DNA of 64,000 bases from Embleya sp042956465 (GTDB taxonomy: Bacteria > Actinomycetota > Actinomycetes > Streptomycetales > Streptomycetaceae): NCBI RefSeq assembly GCF_042956465.1, contig NZ_JBIBGL010000023.1, positions 1 through 64,000 of the forward strand. Reading direction: 5' to 3'. Below the pieces are notes generated by a model. That model did no database searches, had not been told where the DNA came from, and saw only the letters and a program-made list of their open reading frames with translations. Each line of letters starts with the position of its first letter. Within the stretch, counting starts at the first letter, position 1. This document shows, piece after piece, positions 33,667 through 40,962 of the stretch. The translations under genes and the position numbers were made by a program.

Positions 33667-34617
33667 TCAAGCCCACAGCTGCCCCTGCAGGCCCTCCACC
33701 GCCGCCTCGGTGGTCTCGGCCGTGTAGATCCCGGTGGACAGGTACTTCCACCCCGCGTCCGCGATCACGAACGCGATGTCCGCGGACTCGCCCGCCTTGA
33801 CCGCCTTGCGCGCGATCCCGAGGGCCGCGTGCAGCACCGCGCCGGTCGAGATGCCCGCGAAGATGCCTTCCTTCTCCAGCAGTTCCCGGGTACGCCGAAC
33901 CGCGTCGGCGGAGCCGACCGAGTAGCGCGTGGTCAGCACCTCGGCGTCGTACAACTCCGGCACGAAGCCCTCGTCGAGGTTGCGCAGGCCGTACACGACG
34001 TCGTCGTAGCGCGGCTCGGCCGCCACGATGGTCACGCCCGGCACCTTCTCGCGCAGGTAACGGCCGACGCCCATCAGCGTGCCGGTGGTACCCAGACCGG
34101 CCACGAAGTGGGTGATCGTCGGCAGGTCCTCGAGCAGCTCGGGACCGGTCGTGGCGTAGTGCGCGTCCGGATTGGCCGGGTTGCCGTACTGGTACAGCAT
34201 CACCCAGTCGGGATTCTCGGCCGCGAGCTCCTTGGCCACCCGAACCGCCGTATTGGAGCCGCCGGCCGCAGGCGACCCGATGATCCGTGCGCCCCACATG
34301 CGCAGCAGTTCGCGGCGTTCCTCGGAGGTGTTCTCCGGCATCACGCAGACGATCCGGTAACCCTTGAGCTTGGCCGCCATCGCCAGTGCGATGCCGGTGT
34401 TGCCCGAGGTCGGCTCCAGGATCGTGCAGCCGGGGGTGAGCAGCCCGTCCCGCTCGGCCGCCTCGATCATGTGCAGGGCCGGGCGGTCCTTGATCGAGCC
34501 GGTCGGGTTGCGGTCCTCCAGCTTGGCCCACACCCGCACGGTCGGCGAGGGCGACAGGTTCGGCAGGCCGACCAACGGGGTGCGGCCCACCGAGTCGAGC
34601 AACGATTCGTAGCGCAT
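33667..34617 (-). CDS. cysM: CysO-dependent cysteine synthase (CysM type)
   Basis: A 316-residue PLP enzyme. Lys43 in GSIKDRPALHM would hold PLP; EPTSGNTGIALA and GTTGTLMGVGRYL are the substrate and phosphate loops. The order mec, cysO, cysM and the mycobacterial parallel indicate that it uses O-phosphoserine and the thiocarboxylate of CysO to make CysO-cysteine, rather than free sulfide. Its ATG shares one base with the cysO stop (TGATG). Expression is probably set by the cysteine leader peptide at 35084-35182. Confidence 0.93.
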   Translation of the reverse strand: MRYESLLDSVGRTPLVGLPNLSPSPTVRVWAKLEDRNPTGSIKDRPALHMIEAAERDGLLTPGCTILEPTSGNTGIALAMAAKLKGYRIVCVMPENTSEERRELLRMWGARIIGSPAAGGSNTAVRVAKELAAENPDWVMLYQYGNPANPDAHYATTGPELLEDLPTITHFVAGLGTTGTLMGVGRYLREKVPGVTIVAAEPRYDDVVYGLRNLDEGFVPELYDAEVLTTRYSVGSADAVRRTRELLEKEGIFAGISTGAVLHAALGIARKAVKAGESADIAFVIADAGWKYLSTGIYTAETTEAAVEGLQGQLWA

Positions 34618-34898
34618 CAGATCGAGCCGCCGGCGACCGCCGGAAGAATGGTGACCGTGTCGCCGTCGTCCAGCTTGGTGGTGAGCCCGCCGGTGAACCG
34701 CACGTCCTCGTCGTTGAGGTAGACGTTGACGAAGCGGCGCAGTTCGCCGTTCTCCTCCACCAGGCGAGCGCGAACGCCCGGGTGCCGGGCCTCCAGGTCG
34801 ACCAGCAGGTCGGCGAGCGTGTCGCCGGAGCCGGGTACGGCCTTGGCGCCGTCGGTGTAGGTGCGGAGGATGGTCGGGATGCGGACCTCGATGGCCAT
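34617..34898 (-). CDS. cysO: Sulfur-carrier protein CysO (MoaD/ThiS fold)
   Basis: A 93-residue ubiquitin-like sulfur carrier. Motifs EVRIPTILRTYT, FVNVYLNDEDVRF and DGDTVTILPAVAGG are typical. The protein ends Gly90-Gly91-Ser92-Ile93, two residues beyond the Gly-Gly that must be C-terminal for adenylation and thiocarboxylation. The JAMM protease Mec encoded upstream could trim them. In the mycobacterial pathway the same protease releases cysteine from CysO-Cys. ATG at 34898 with AGGAGCG upstream. Confidence 0.93.
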   Translation of the reverse strand: MAIEVRIPTILRTYTDGAKAVPGSGDTLADLLVDLEARHPGVRARLVEENGELRRFVNVYLNDEDVRFTGGLTTKLDDGDTVTILPAVAGGSI

Positions 34899-35063
34899 GG
34901 ATGCGCTCCTCTGGTGTTGACTCGAACGGAGAGAACGCAGTCCGGACGCGGGCCGCACCCCGACGCTCCAGCGGAGACGGTGGGAACCGTGGAGGCCGTG
35001 GGGCGGGGGATCGTTCGCATGCGCCGGTGCTGCGGGACTTGCCTGCTGCCTGGGGTGCCTGGT

Positions 35064-35090
35064 GAGCCGATCCGAAAGCGGGATCAGCCC
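35064..35090 (-). promoter_or_regulatory. Attenuator-type hairpin overlapping the leader-peptide stop
   Basis: On the minus strand GGGCTGATCC pairs with GGATCGGCTC (ten pairs, two of them G-U) around a 7-base loop. The leader peptide's stop codon (35086-35084) is inside the 5' arm, so a ribosome reaching or stalling before the stop would decide whether it forms. This is the geometry of a translation-controlled attenuator ahead of cysO-cysM. Mechanism is inferred. Confidence 0.55.
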
Positions 35091-35182
35091 ACGCGCGCAG
35101 CGCGACAGAGGGCGCTGGAGAGTCGGCACAGATCGACGTGCAGGCGCGCGACGAGAAGCGCGCCCGGGGCACCGCCCGGCAC
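35084..35182 (-). CDS. Cysteine-responsive leader peptide upstream of cysO-cysM
   Basis: A 32-codon small ORF. GTG start at 35182 with GGAAG just upstream; the C-terminal part reads HVDLCRLSSALCR and then AARVG. The His-Val-Asp-Leu-Cys-Arg pattern with a second Cys-Arg is the signature of actinobacterial 'putative leader peptides' found before sulfur-assimilation genes. Two cysteine codons six residues apart allow cysteine-tRNA sensing. It lies 186 bp before cysO and ends inside a hairpin. The gap 34899-35394 holds no other gene. Confidence 0.82.
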   Translation of the reverse strand: MPGGAPGALLVARLHVDLCRLSSALCRAARVG

Positions 35183-35394
35183 TGCTTCCGTCGTATTCAC
35201 GCCCGCATAACGCATATGGTCATGCTAGCCATTCCCCCGGCCCGCTCCGATGTGATCTCGCATGCCGGAACAACCCATACCGACAGGTGAGACGCGGACA
35301 GCCGCGAACGCCCACCATATCGGCCACATCACCCCGAACCGGCCGACCTCGCACAGCCGCCGACCGGACCGGGCGGGCGGATCGACCCACCGGA

Positions 35395-35808
35395 TCAATA
35401 GGCGTCCACCACGTTGACCTCCTCCTCGGTGATCACCCCGTCGACGATCCGGTACGACCGGAACTCGTACGTCTCCTCGTCCCGCGTCGACACCAGCACG
35501 TAGTGCGCGTTGGGCTCGGACGCGTACGACACGTCCGTGCGCGACGGGTACGCCTCGGTCGCGGTGTGCGAGTGGTAGACGATCACGGGCTCCTCGTCGC
35601 GGTCGTCCATCTCCCGGTAGAGCTTGAACAGGTCGGCCGAGTCGAATTCGTAGAACGTGGGCGACCGCGCGGCGTTGAGCATCGGGATGAACCGCTCGGG
35701 GCGGTCGGTGCCCTCGGGCCCGGCAACGACGCCGCACGCCTCGTCGGGGTGGTCGGCACGGGCGTGGGCGACGATCCGATCGCGCAGGGCTGCGGTGATG
35801 GTGAGCAT
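35395..35808 (-). CDS. mec: JAMM metalloprotease Mec (CysO-cysteine peptidase)
   Basis: A 137-residue zinc peptidase of the Mov34/JAMM family. The full motif is present: Glu23 in HPDEACG, then His79-Ser-His81, seven residues, Ser89 and Asp92 (HSHTATEAYPSRTD). It would cut cysteine off CysO-Cys, regenerating the carrier, and may also expose the CysO Gly-Gly. ATG at 35808. It is upstream of the leader-cysO-cysM unit with a 212-bp gap. Confidence 0.93.
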   Translation of the reverse strand: MLTITAALRDRIVAHARADHPDEACGVVAGPEGTDRPERFIPMLNAARSPTFYEFDSADLFKLYREMDDRDEEPVIVYHSHTATEAYPSRTDVSYASEPNAHYVLVSTRDEETYEFRSYRIVDGVITEEEVNVVDAY

Positions 35809-35931
35809 GCCCCGAGCGTACTGAGCGCCTCCGAGAGCCGCGCGACACCTCGCCCCCACCGCCCGACGCACGCCGGCCGCCCCGCCGGCGCTCCACCCGT
35901 CCACCGATCCGCCGATCCGCCGATCCGCCGA

Positions 35932-37341
35932 TCAGACCTTCATCGGCTTCCCGCGTCGCGCCGGGATGTACGCCGCGACCAGGAAAACCACCCAGATCGG
36001 CACCACGTACAACGCGATCCTGGTGTCCGCGGACAACCCGAGCAGGACCACCACCATCGCCAGGAAGGCCAGCACCGCCCAGCCCGTGTACGGCGCACCC
36101 GGCATCCGGAACCCGTGCCCCTCCAGCCGCCCCCGGTCGACCGCACGCCGGTAGCGCATCTGGCAGGCGACGATCATGCCCCACGTCCACAACGCACCCA
36201 CGGTGGCCACCGAGGTGATGTACATGAACGCCTTGTCCGGCACCAGCGCGTTGATCAGTACGCCGACGCCCATCACGATCGCCGACACGGTGATCGCCAT
36301 CGCCGGCACCCGCTGCGAACTCAGCGTGCTCACCTGCGGCGGCGCCTGCCCCTCGACCGCGAGGGTGCGCAACATCCGCCCGGTCGAGTACAGGCCCGAG
36401 TTGCACGAGGACAGTGCGGCGGTGAGCACCACGAAGTTGATGATCGCGGCCGCCGCCGGAATGCCCACCCGGTCGAAGACCAGCACGAACGGGCTCTCCT
36501 TGGCGTGGAAATCGGTCCACGGCGCGAGCGACAGGATGACCAGCAGGGCGCCGATGTAGAACAGCCCGATCCGGAACGGGATGGTGTTGATCGCACGCGG
36601 CAACACCTTCTCCGGGTCCTGCGCCTCGCCGGCGGTGACCCCGACCAGTTCGACGCCCAGGAAGGCGAACATCACAATCTGGAGCACCAGCAACGTCTCG
36701 CCGACACCGTTGGGCGCGAACCCGCCGTCCGACCACAGATGCGACACGGACGCCTGGTCGCCGGCCGCGCCGAAGCCGAAGAGCAGCACCCCGATGCCGA
36801 CCAGGATCATCCCGATGATCGCGGTCACCTTGATCATCGAGAACCAGAACTCGAACTCGCCGAACAGCTTGACCGAGATCAGGTTGGCGGCGAACAACAC
36901 CAGCAGCACCACCAGCGCGGTGACCCACTGCGGGATCCAGGACCACCAGTACTGCACGTAGACGCCCGCCGCGGTGATCTCGGCCATCCCGGTGACCACC
37001 CACATCACCCAGTACGTCCAGCCGGTCACGAAGCCGGCGAACGGACCGAAGAACTCCCGGGCATACTCGGGGAAACTGCCCGCCACCGGGCGGTACATCA
37101 GCAATTCGCCCAGCGCGCGCATGACGAAGAAGATCAGTACGCCGGCCACCGCATAGGCCGCCACCAGCGACGGTCCGGCCTTCTCGATCGCACCGCCCGC
37201 GCCCAGGAAGAGCCCGGTGCCGATCGCGCCGCCGATCGCGATCATCTGGATCTGGCGGCTGTGGAGTCCCCGTTCGTACCCTTCGGCGTCGACACTCGGT
37301 TCGGCCGCACGCGCGCTCGATCCGGCCTCGGTGTCCGTCAT
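35932..37341 (-). CDS. Amino acid permease (APC family)
   Basis: A 469-residue permease with 12 predicted membrane segments, of the amino-acid transporter (AAT) group like GabP and AnsP. The first helix motif is IAIGGAIGTGLFLGAG, followed by GELLMYRPVAGSFPEYAREFFGPFAGF. Substrate is an amino acid, identity unknown. The ATG at 37341 has GGGAGCG upstream. A perfect inverted repeat 11 bp upstream of the start may control it. Confidence 0.93.
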   Translation of the reverse strand: MTDTEAGSSARAAEPSVDAEGYERGLHSRQIQMIAIGGAIGTGLFLGAGGAIEKAGPSLVAAYAVAGVLIFFVMRALGELLMYRPVAGSFPEYAREFFGPFAGFVTGWTYWVMWVVTGMAEITAAGVYVQYWWSWIPQWVTALVVLLVLFAANLISVKLFGEFEFWFSMIKVTAIIGMILVGIGVLLFGFGAAGDQASVSHLWSDGGFAPNGVGETLLVLQIVMFAFLGVELVGVTAGEAQDPEKVLPRAINTIPFRIGLFYIGALLVILSLAPWTDFHAKESPFVLVFDRVGIPAAAAIINFVVLTAALSSCNSGLYSTGRMLRTLAVEGQAPPQVSTLSSQRVPAMAITVSAIVMGVGVLINALVPDKAFMYITSVATVGALWTWGMIVACQMRYRRAVDRGRLEGHGFRMPGAPYTGWAVLAFLAMVVVLLGLSADTRIALYVVPIWVVFLVAAYIPARRGKPMKV

Positions 37342-37351
37342 GATCGCTCCC

Positions 37352-37385
37352 GTTCGTTGGTACGGAGGCCGTATTACCAACGAAC
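37352..37385. promoter_or_regulatory. Inverted repeat in the permease promoter/leader
   Basis: Eleven-base perfect arms GTTCGTTGGTA and TACCAACGAAC flank a 12-base spacer that contains GGAGGCC. It lies just before the amino acid permease start and could be an operator or a leader hairpin. The rest of the gap to DUF2017 (37386-37607) shows no feature. Confidence 0.5.
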
Positions 37386-37607
37386 ACGAGCGGAAACCCG
37401 AATTCCGATCGATCCCGGTGTGCCCCCTTTCGATGAGTACGTCTTTCCATGGGTACGTCGTGATCACCGGTGCACACCACGCCACCCGAACCCACCTGCA
37501 CACCGAGCGTCCCCGGCGCCCACCGCACACCAGGCGGCCCCGGGTTCGCGTCCACACCACGCGACCCGCGGCCCGCCCCGGCGCCGCGCGCCCGGCTCAC
37601 CGACCGG

Positions 37608-38207
37608 CTACAGCGCCCCGAGCAACGAGTCCTGCAACCCGCCCAGCCAGTGGAAGACCGCGAACAACCAGCGTCGCGGATCGTCGTCGGCCAGTTTGGC
37701 CTCGAACTCCTCCATGTCCTCGGTGACTTCGAGCCGGGTGCCGATCACCAGACGCAGGTCGTTGAGCGTGCCCAGCCAGCCCTGCACGCCCTGTGAGTCG
37801 AGCACGACGCGGTGTTCACCGCCCTGCCCGCGCAACTCCTCGGCGTCCGGCGGTTCGGTCAGGTCGATCAACTCGGCCAGGTCGGCCAGCACGATCCGCG
37901 CGTTGTCCCGCTTGCGCAGCCGCAGGTCGGTCTCGGTGTAGCGCCGGAACTCGGCCGCGGCCTCGGCGTCCTCGGCGTAGGCGTCGGGCAGCAGCCGGGC
38001 CAGCGCGGGGTCGTCCGGGGTGACCGGCACGTCGGTCGAGCCGAGCCCGGTCAGACCCAGCTCGGCGGCCAGCGGATCGGTCACGTCGTCGTCGGGCGAG
38101 ACCATCTCCACCAGTTGACCGCACAGATCGGCCAGCACCCGCACGTGCATGTCCTCCAGGACGATCTCGGGCCGACCCGAGCGTCCGCGCATGAAGAGGC
38201 CGTTCAC
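37608..38207 (-). CDS. DUF2017 family protein
   Basis: A 199-residue soluble, acidic, helical protein matching the actinobacterial DUF2017 family (MHVRVLADLCGQLVEMV, ETDLRLRKRDNARIVLADL, GWLGTLNDLRLVIGTRL). It nearly always follows clpS, as here (73 bp). A role as a partner or regulator of the Clp protease system is plausible but not shown. Confidence 0.9.
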   Translation of the reverse strand: MNGLFMRGRSGRPEIVLEDMHVRVLADLCGQLVEMVSPDDDVTDPLAAELGLTGLGSTDVPVTPDDPALARLLPDAYAEDAEAAAEFRRYTETDLRLRKRDNARIVLADLAELIDLTEPPDAEELRGQGGEHRVVLDSQGVQGWLGTLNDLRLVIGTRLEVTEDMEEFEAKLADDDPRRWLFAVFHWLGGLQDSLLGAL

Positions 38208-38280
38208 AGGCTGTGCAACTCCCGGAGAGTGTGGGGCGGGAACCGGAGGGGCCGGCCGGGCCGAGCGAACCGAGCGGGTG

Positions 38281-38580
38281 TCACTTGTCGTGCTGGATGG
38301 TGGCCCACAGGCCGAATCCGTGCATCGCGGTGGTGTCGCGCTCCATCTCCTCGCGCGTCCCCGACGAAACCACGGCCCGGCCCTTGTTGTGCACGTCGTG
38401 CATGAGCTTCTCCGCCTTCTTCTTCGGATAGCCGAAGTAGGACTGGAAGACGTAGGTCACGTACGACATCAAGTTGATCGGGTCGTTCCAGACGATGCAC
38501 ACCCAAGGGGTCTCAGCCCGGACGTCCTCTTCGGGCTTCTGCTTCTCGACCTCGATGGGAGCGACACTCATGGGTCCCAT
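38281..38580 (-). CDS. clpS: ATP-dependent Clp protease adaptor ClpS
   Basis: A 99-residue adaptor that delivers N-degron proteins to the ClpA/ClpC-ClpP protease. Conserved blocks are present: VWNDPINLMSYVTYVFQ with the N-degron-binding Asn-Asp, KAEKLMHDVHNKGRAVV and the GTREEMERD helix. ATG at 38580 (MGPMSVAP) or 38571; neither has a strong ribosome site. It is divergent from the DUF2510-RDD gene. Confidence 0.95.
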   Translation of the reverse strand: MGPMSVAPIEVEKQKPEEDVRAETPWVCIVWNDPINLMSYVTYVFQSYFGYPKKKAEKLMHDVHNKGRAVVSSGTREEMERDTTAMHGFGLWATIQHDK

Positions 38581-38687
38581 GCTGCCATCCGGGCTGGGCC
38601 CGGGCGAACCGGCTCGACGAGAGCGATCGGGCCCGGATATGACCCGGGGCGTACCCGCCACCCGTCCGGTACGGCAAAATTCGGCCC

Positions 38688-39626
38688 ATGTCCTCTGCAC
38701 CCGCACCGGGTTGGTACCCGGATCCGGAGATCACCGGCCACATCCGTTACTGGGACGGCGGTGCCTGGGTGCCGGACAGCAGTCGGCCGGCCGAGGAACC
38801 CGGCCGACCCGCCGCCGAACAACAACCCGGCCAGGCCGCACAGTCCGGCGCCCCCGAGGCGATCGAGCAGGGCGGCCGGGTGATCCGGGGAGAGGTGCTG
38901 TCCGCACGCGTCGGCGGGTTGTACGACATGTCCTCGACGGGCATGTACGCGCCGCCGACCACGCCCGGCCCCGCCGACCCGGCGGACGCGGGCGCGGCGC
39001 GCTCCGGCCCGACGGGTCCCACCGCCCCCACCGGTCCCGCGCGCGACGCGGCGCCCTCGGCCGGCGGGGTACCGCCGCAGCGCGCGGCCGGGGAGGCGGG
39101 GCCGTTCCGGCCGGTCCAGGCCGACATCTTCGGCAGCAACGAGCGTCGGCCGGCGCACCTGGGTCGGCGGCTGCTCGCCCGGTTCGCCGATGCGCTGGTG
39201 CCGCTCGCAGCCGGTGTCGCGGTCGGCATCCCGCTCGTCCCGGACGCCGTCGAGCACATCCGGGACAAGATCGACCGGGCTCGCTACGAGGGCCGCGACA
39301 CCACCATCTGGCTGATCGACGGCACCACCGGCACCGCGCTCGCCGTGGTGCTCGGCACCGTACTCGTGGCCGCACTGCTGTACGAGGCACTGCCCACCTG
39401 GAAGTGGGGCCGCTCGCTCGGCAAGACCCTGTTCGGCCTGCGCGTGGCCGACCTGGACAGCCACGACACCCCGTCGCTGTGGCAGTCGGTCCGGCGATGG
39501 CTGGTGCTCTATGTCCCGGGCGTATTCGTGGTCGGGGTGTTCGGCGCCCTGTGGGGACTGTTCGACCGGCCCTGGCGGCAGGGGTTGCACGACAAGGCGG
39601 CGCGCACGTTCGTCGCTCGGGACTGA
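38688..39626 (+). CDS. DUF2510 and RDD-domain membrane protein
   Basis: A 312-residue protein. The N-terminal DUF2510 motif (PGWYPDP, then RYWDGGAW) covers residues 6-30, a Pro/Ala-rich linker runs to about 155, and the RDD domain (RLLARFADALVPL, then GRSLGKTLFGLRV) has three transmembrane helices. RDD proteins are poorly understood, with roles as ion/proton antiporters or in envelope processes proposed. ATG at 38688. Confidence 0.9.
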   Translation: MSSAPAPGWYPDPEITGHIRYWDGGAWVPDSSRPAEEPGRPAAEQQPGQAAQSGAPEAIEQGGRVIRGEVLSARVGGLYDMSSTGMYAPPTTPGPADPADAGAARSGPTGPTAPTGPARDAAPSAGGVPPQRAAGEAGPFRPVQADIFGSNERRPAHLGRRLLARFADALVPLAAGVAVGIPLVPDAVEHIRDKIDRARYEGRDTTIWLIDGTTGTALAVVLGTVLVAALLYEALPTWKWGRSLGKTLFGLRVADLDSHDTPSLWQSVRRWLVLYVPGVFVVGVFGALWGLFDRPWRQGLHDKAARTFVARD

Positions 39627-39772
39627 CGGCATCGGGCCGCGGCAGGCGGGCGCGCACCGACCGAACCCGAGCGCACCCGCCCGCCACGCACCGCGCACCT
39701 GCCGCGCCCGCCGTTCGTCACCTGTCACTCGTCACGTGCCGGCCGTCACCCGCCACCTGTCGCCATCGCTCG

Positions 39773-39838
39773 TGGCTCCTGGCTCCTGGCTCCTGGCTCC
39801 TGGCTCGTCACTCGACGCTCGACGCTCGACGCTCGACG
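39773..39838. repeat. Two adjacent heptanucleotide microsatellites
   Basis: Four TGGCTCC units plus one variant (39773-39807) are followed after TCA by four perfect CTCGACG units (39811-39838). They lie in the 304-bp gap 39627-39930 between the two RDD genes. No gene was seen there. Confidence 0.9.
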
Positions 39839-39930
39839 GCGTATCACTCATCACCCGTACAGACGCGACACGCCCAGGTTGGCCGGACACGTCACGCTGA
39901 CGTCAGGTTTTGTCCGCTTTACTCAGGTTT

Positions 39931-40593
39931 ATGACAGGTAATGCACCGCCCCCGCCGCCCGGCCCGTACGGTGACGACCCCTCGGGTCGCAACCCATACG
40001 GACAGCAACCACCGCCCGGTCAACCCCCGTACGGGCAGGATCCGACCGGGCAGTATCCGTACGGTCGGGGCGGCCCCTACGGTCAGGACCAGCCGTACGG
40101 TCAGGACCCGTCCCACGGCGCCGGTCCCGGTGGTGCCGCCGGCGGCTATGGCGCGGGCCCCACGCTCGGCGGTCCGCTGCGGCGACTGCTCGCCCGGATC
40201 ATCGACAGCATCATCGTCGGCGTGGTCGCGGGCCTGATCTCGTGGCCGGTCACCGACAACGACTACAACGACGTGTCGTTCGGCGCGCAGTTCACCTCGG
40301 GACTGATCTTCTCGCTGCTGTACTTCCTCTACGACGGCTTCCAGCTGGATCGATTCGGCCGCACGCTCGGCAAGCGGGCGTTGGGCATCCGGGTGGTGCG
40401 GGTGGCCGACGGCGGGCCCATCAATGGATCGATGGCATGGACCCGCGCCGGCGTGTACACGTTGCCCCTGATCGTGCCCTGCCTGGGCACGCTCTTCTGG
40501 CTGGTCAACGTGCTGTGGCAATTCTGGGATCAGCCGTGGCACCAGTGTCTGCACGACAAGGCCGCCCGGACCACCGTCATCCGCGGGTCGTGA
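39931..40593 (+). CDS. RDD-domain membrane protein with Pro/Gly/Tyr-rich N-terminus
   Basis: A 220-residue protein. The first ~85 residues are disordered, with repeated PYGQ/PYGQD units. The RDD domain follows (RRLLARIIDSIIVGVVAGL, then GRTLGKRALGIRVVRVAD) with three or four helices. The ATG at 39931 was chosen over one 7 codons upstream. It ends overlapping the convergent small membrane gene by 17 bp. Paralogue of the gene at 38688. Confidence 0.9.
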   Translation: MTGNAPPPPPGPYGDDPSGRNPYGQQPPPGQPPYGQDPTGQYPYGRGGPYGQDQPYGQDPSHGAGPGGAAGGYGAGPTLGGPLRRLLARIIDSIIVGVVAGLISWPVTDNDYNDVSFGAQFTSGLIFSLLYFLYDGFQLDRFGRTLGKRALGIRVVRVADGGPINGSMAWTRAGVYTLPLIVPCLGTLFWLVNVLWQFWDQPWHQCLHDKAARTTVIRGS

Positions 40594-40780
40594 CCCGGGA
40601 CGGGTGATGCCGCGCGCGAATGCCGAGCACTGCCGTCGTCGTGCCCAGCGCGACGCCGATGCCCATGGCGACGGCAGCTCCCGCCACGGTGCGCGGCTCC
40701 CAGGCTGCCAATAGTGAGACCGTCAAGACGATCGTGACGAATACGCCGTAGCCGAGTCGGAAGAAATCTCCTCTTGCCAC
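40577..40780 (-). CDS. Small two-helix membrane protein
   Basis: A 67-residue protein with two hydrophobic helices (about 8-25 and 29-49) and a basic tail. The GTG at 40780 has GGAGG 9 bases upstream. I do not recognise a family. It is convergent with the RDD gene and divergent from the M6 protease. Confidence 0.65.
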   Translation of the reverse strand: MARGDFFRLGYGVFVTIVLTVSLLAAWEPRTVAGAAVAMGIGVALGTTTAVLGIRARHHPSRVTTRG

Positions 40781-40962
40781 GACGCACCACCTCCCCTGCA
40801 CCCCTTTGTGCACGCCCCCCGCTCTCACGCTACTGCTCGGCCGGCGCCGTGTAACCATTCGATTGCGATCGGGATTTATCGGTCCCGACTCCGGGCACCT
40901 TCTCGCGACCGGTCGAAGCGGTGATCTTCGGCCCAGGACCGCCCGAGACCCGGAGAGTCCAC

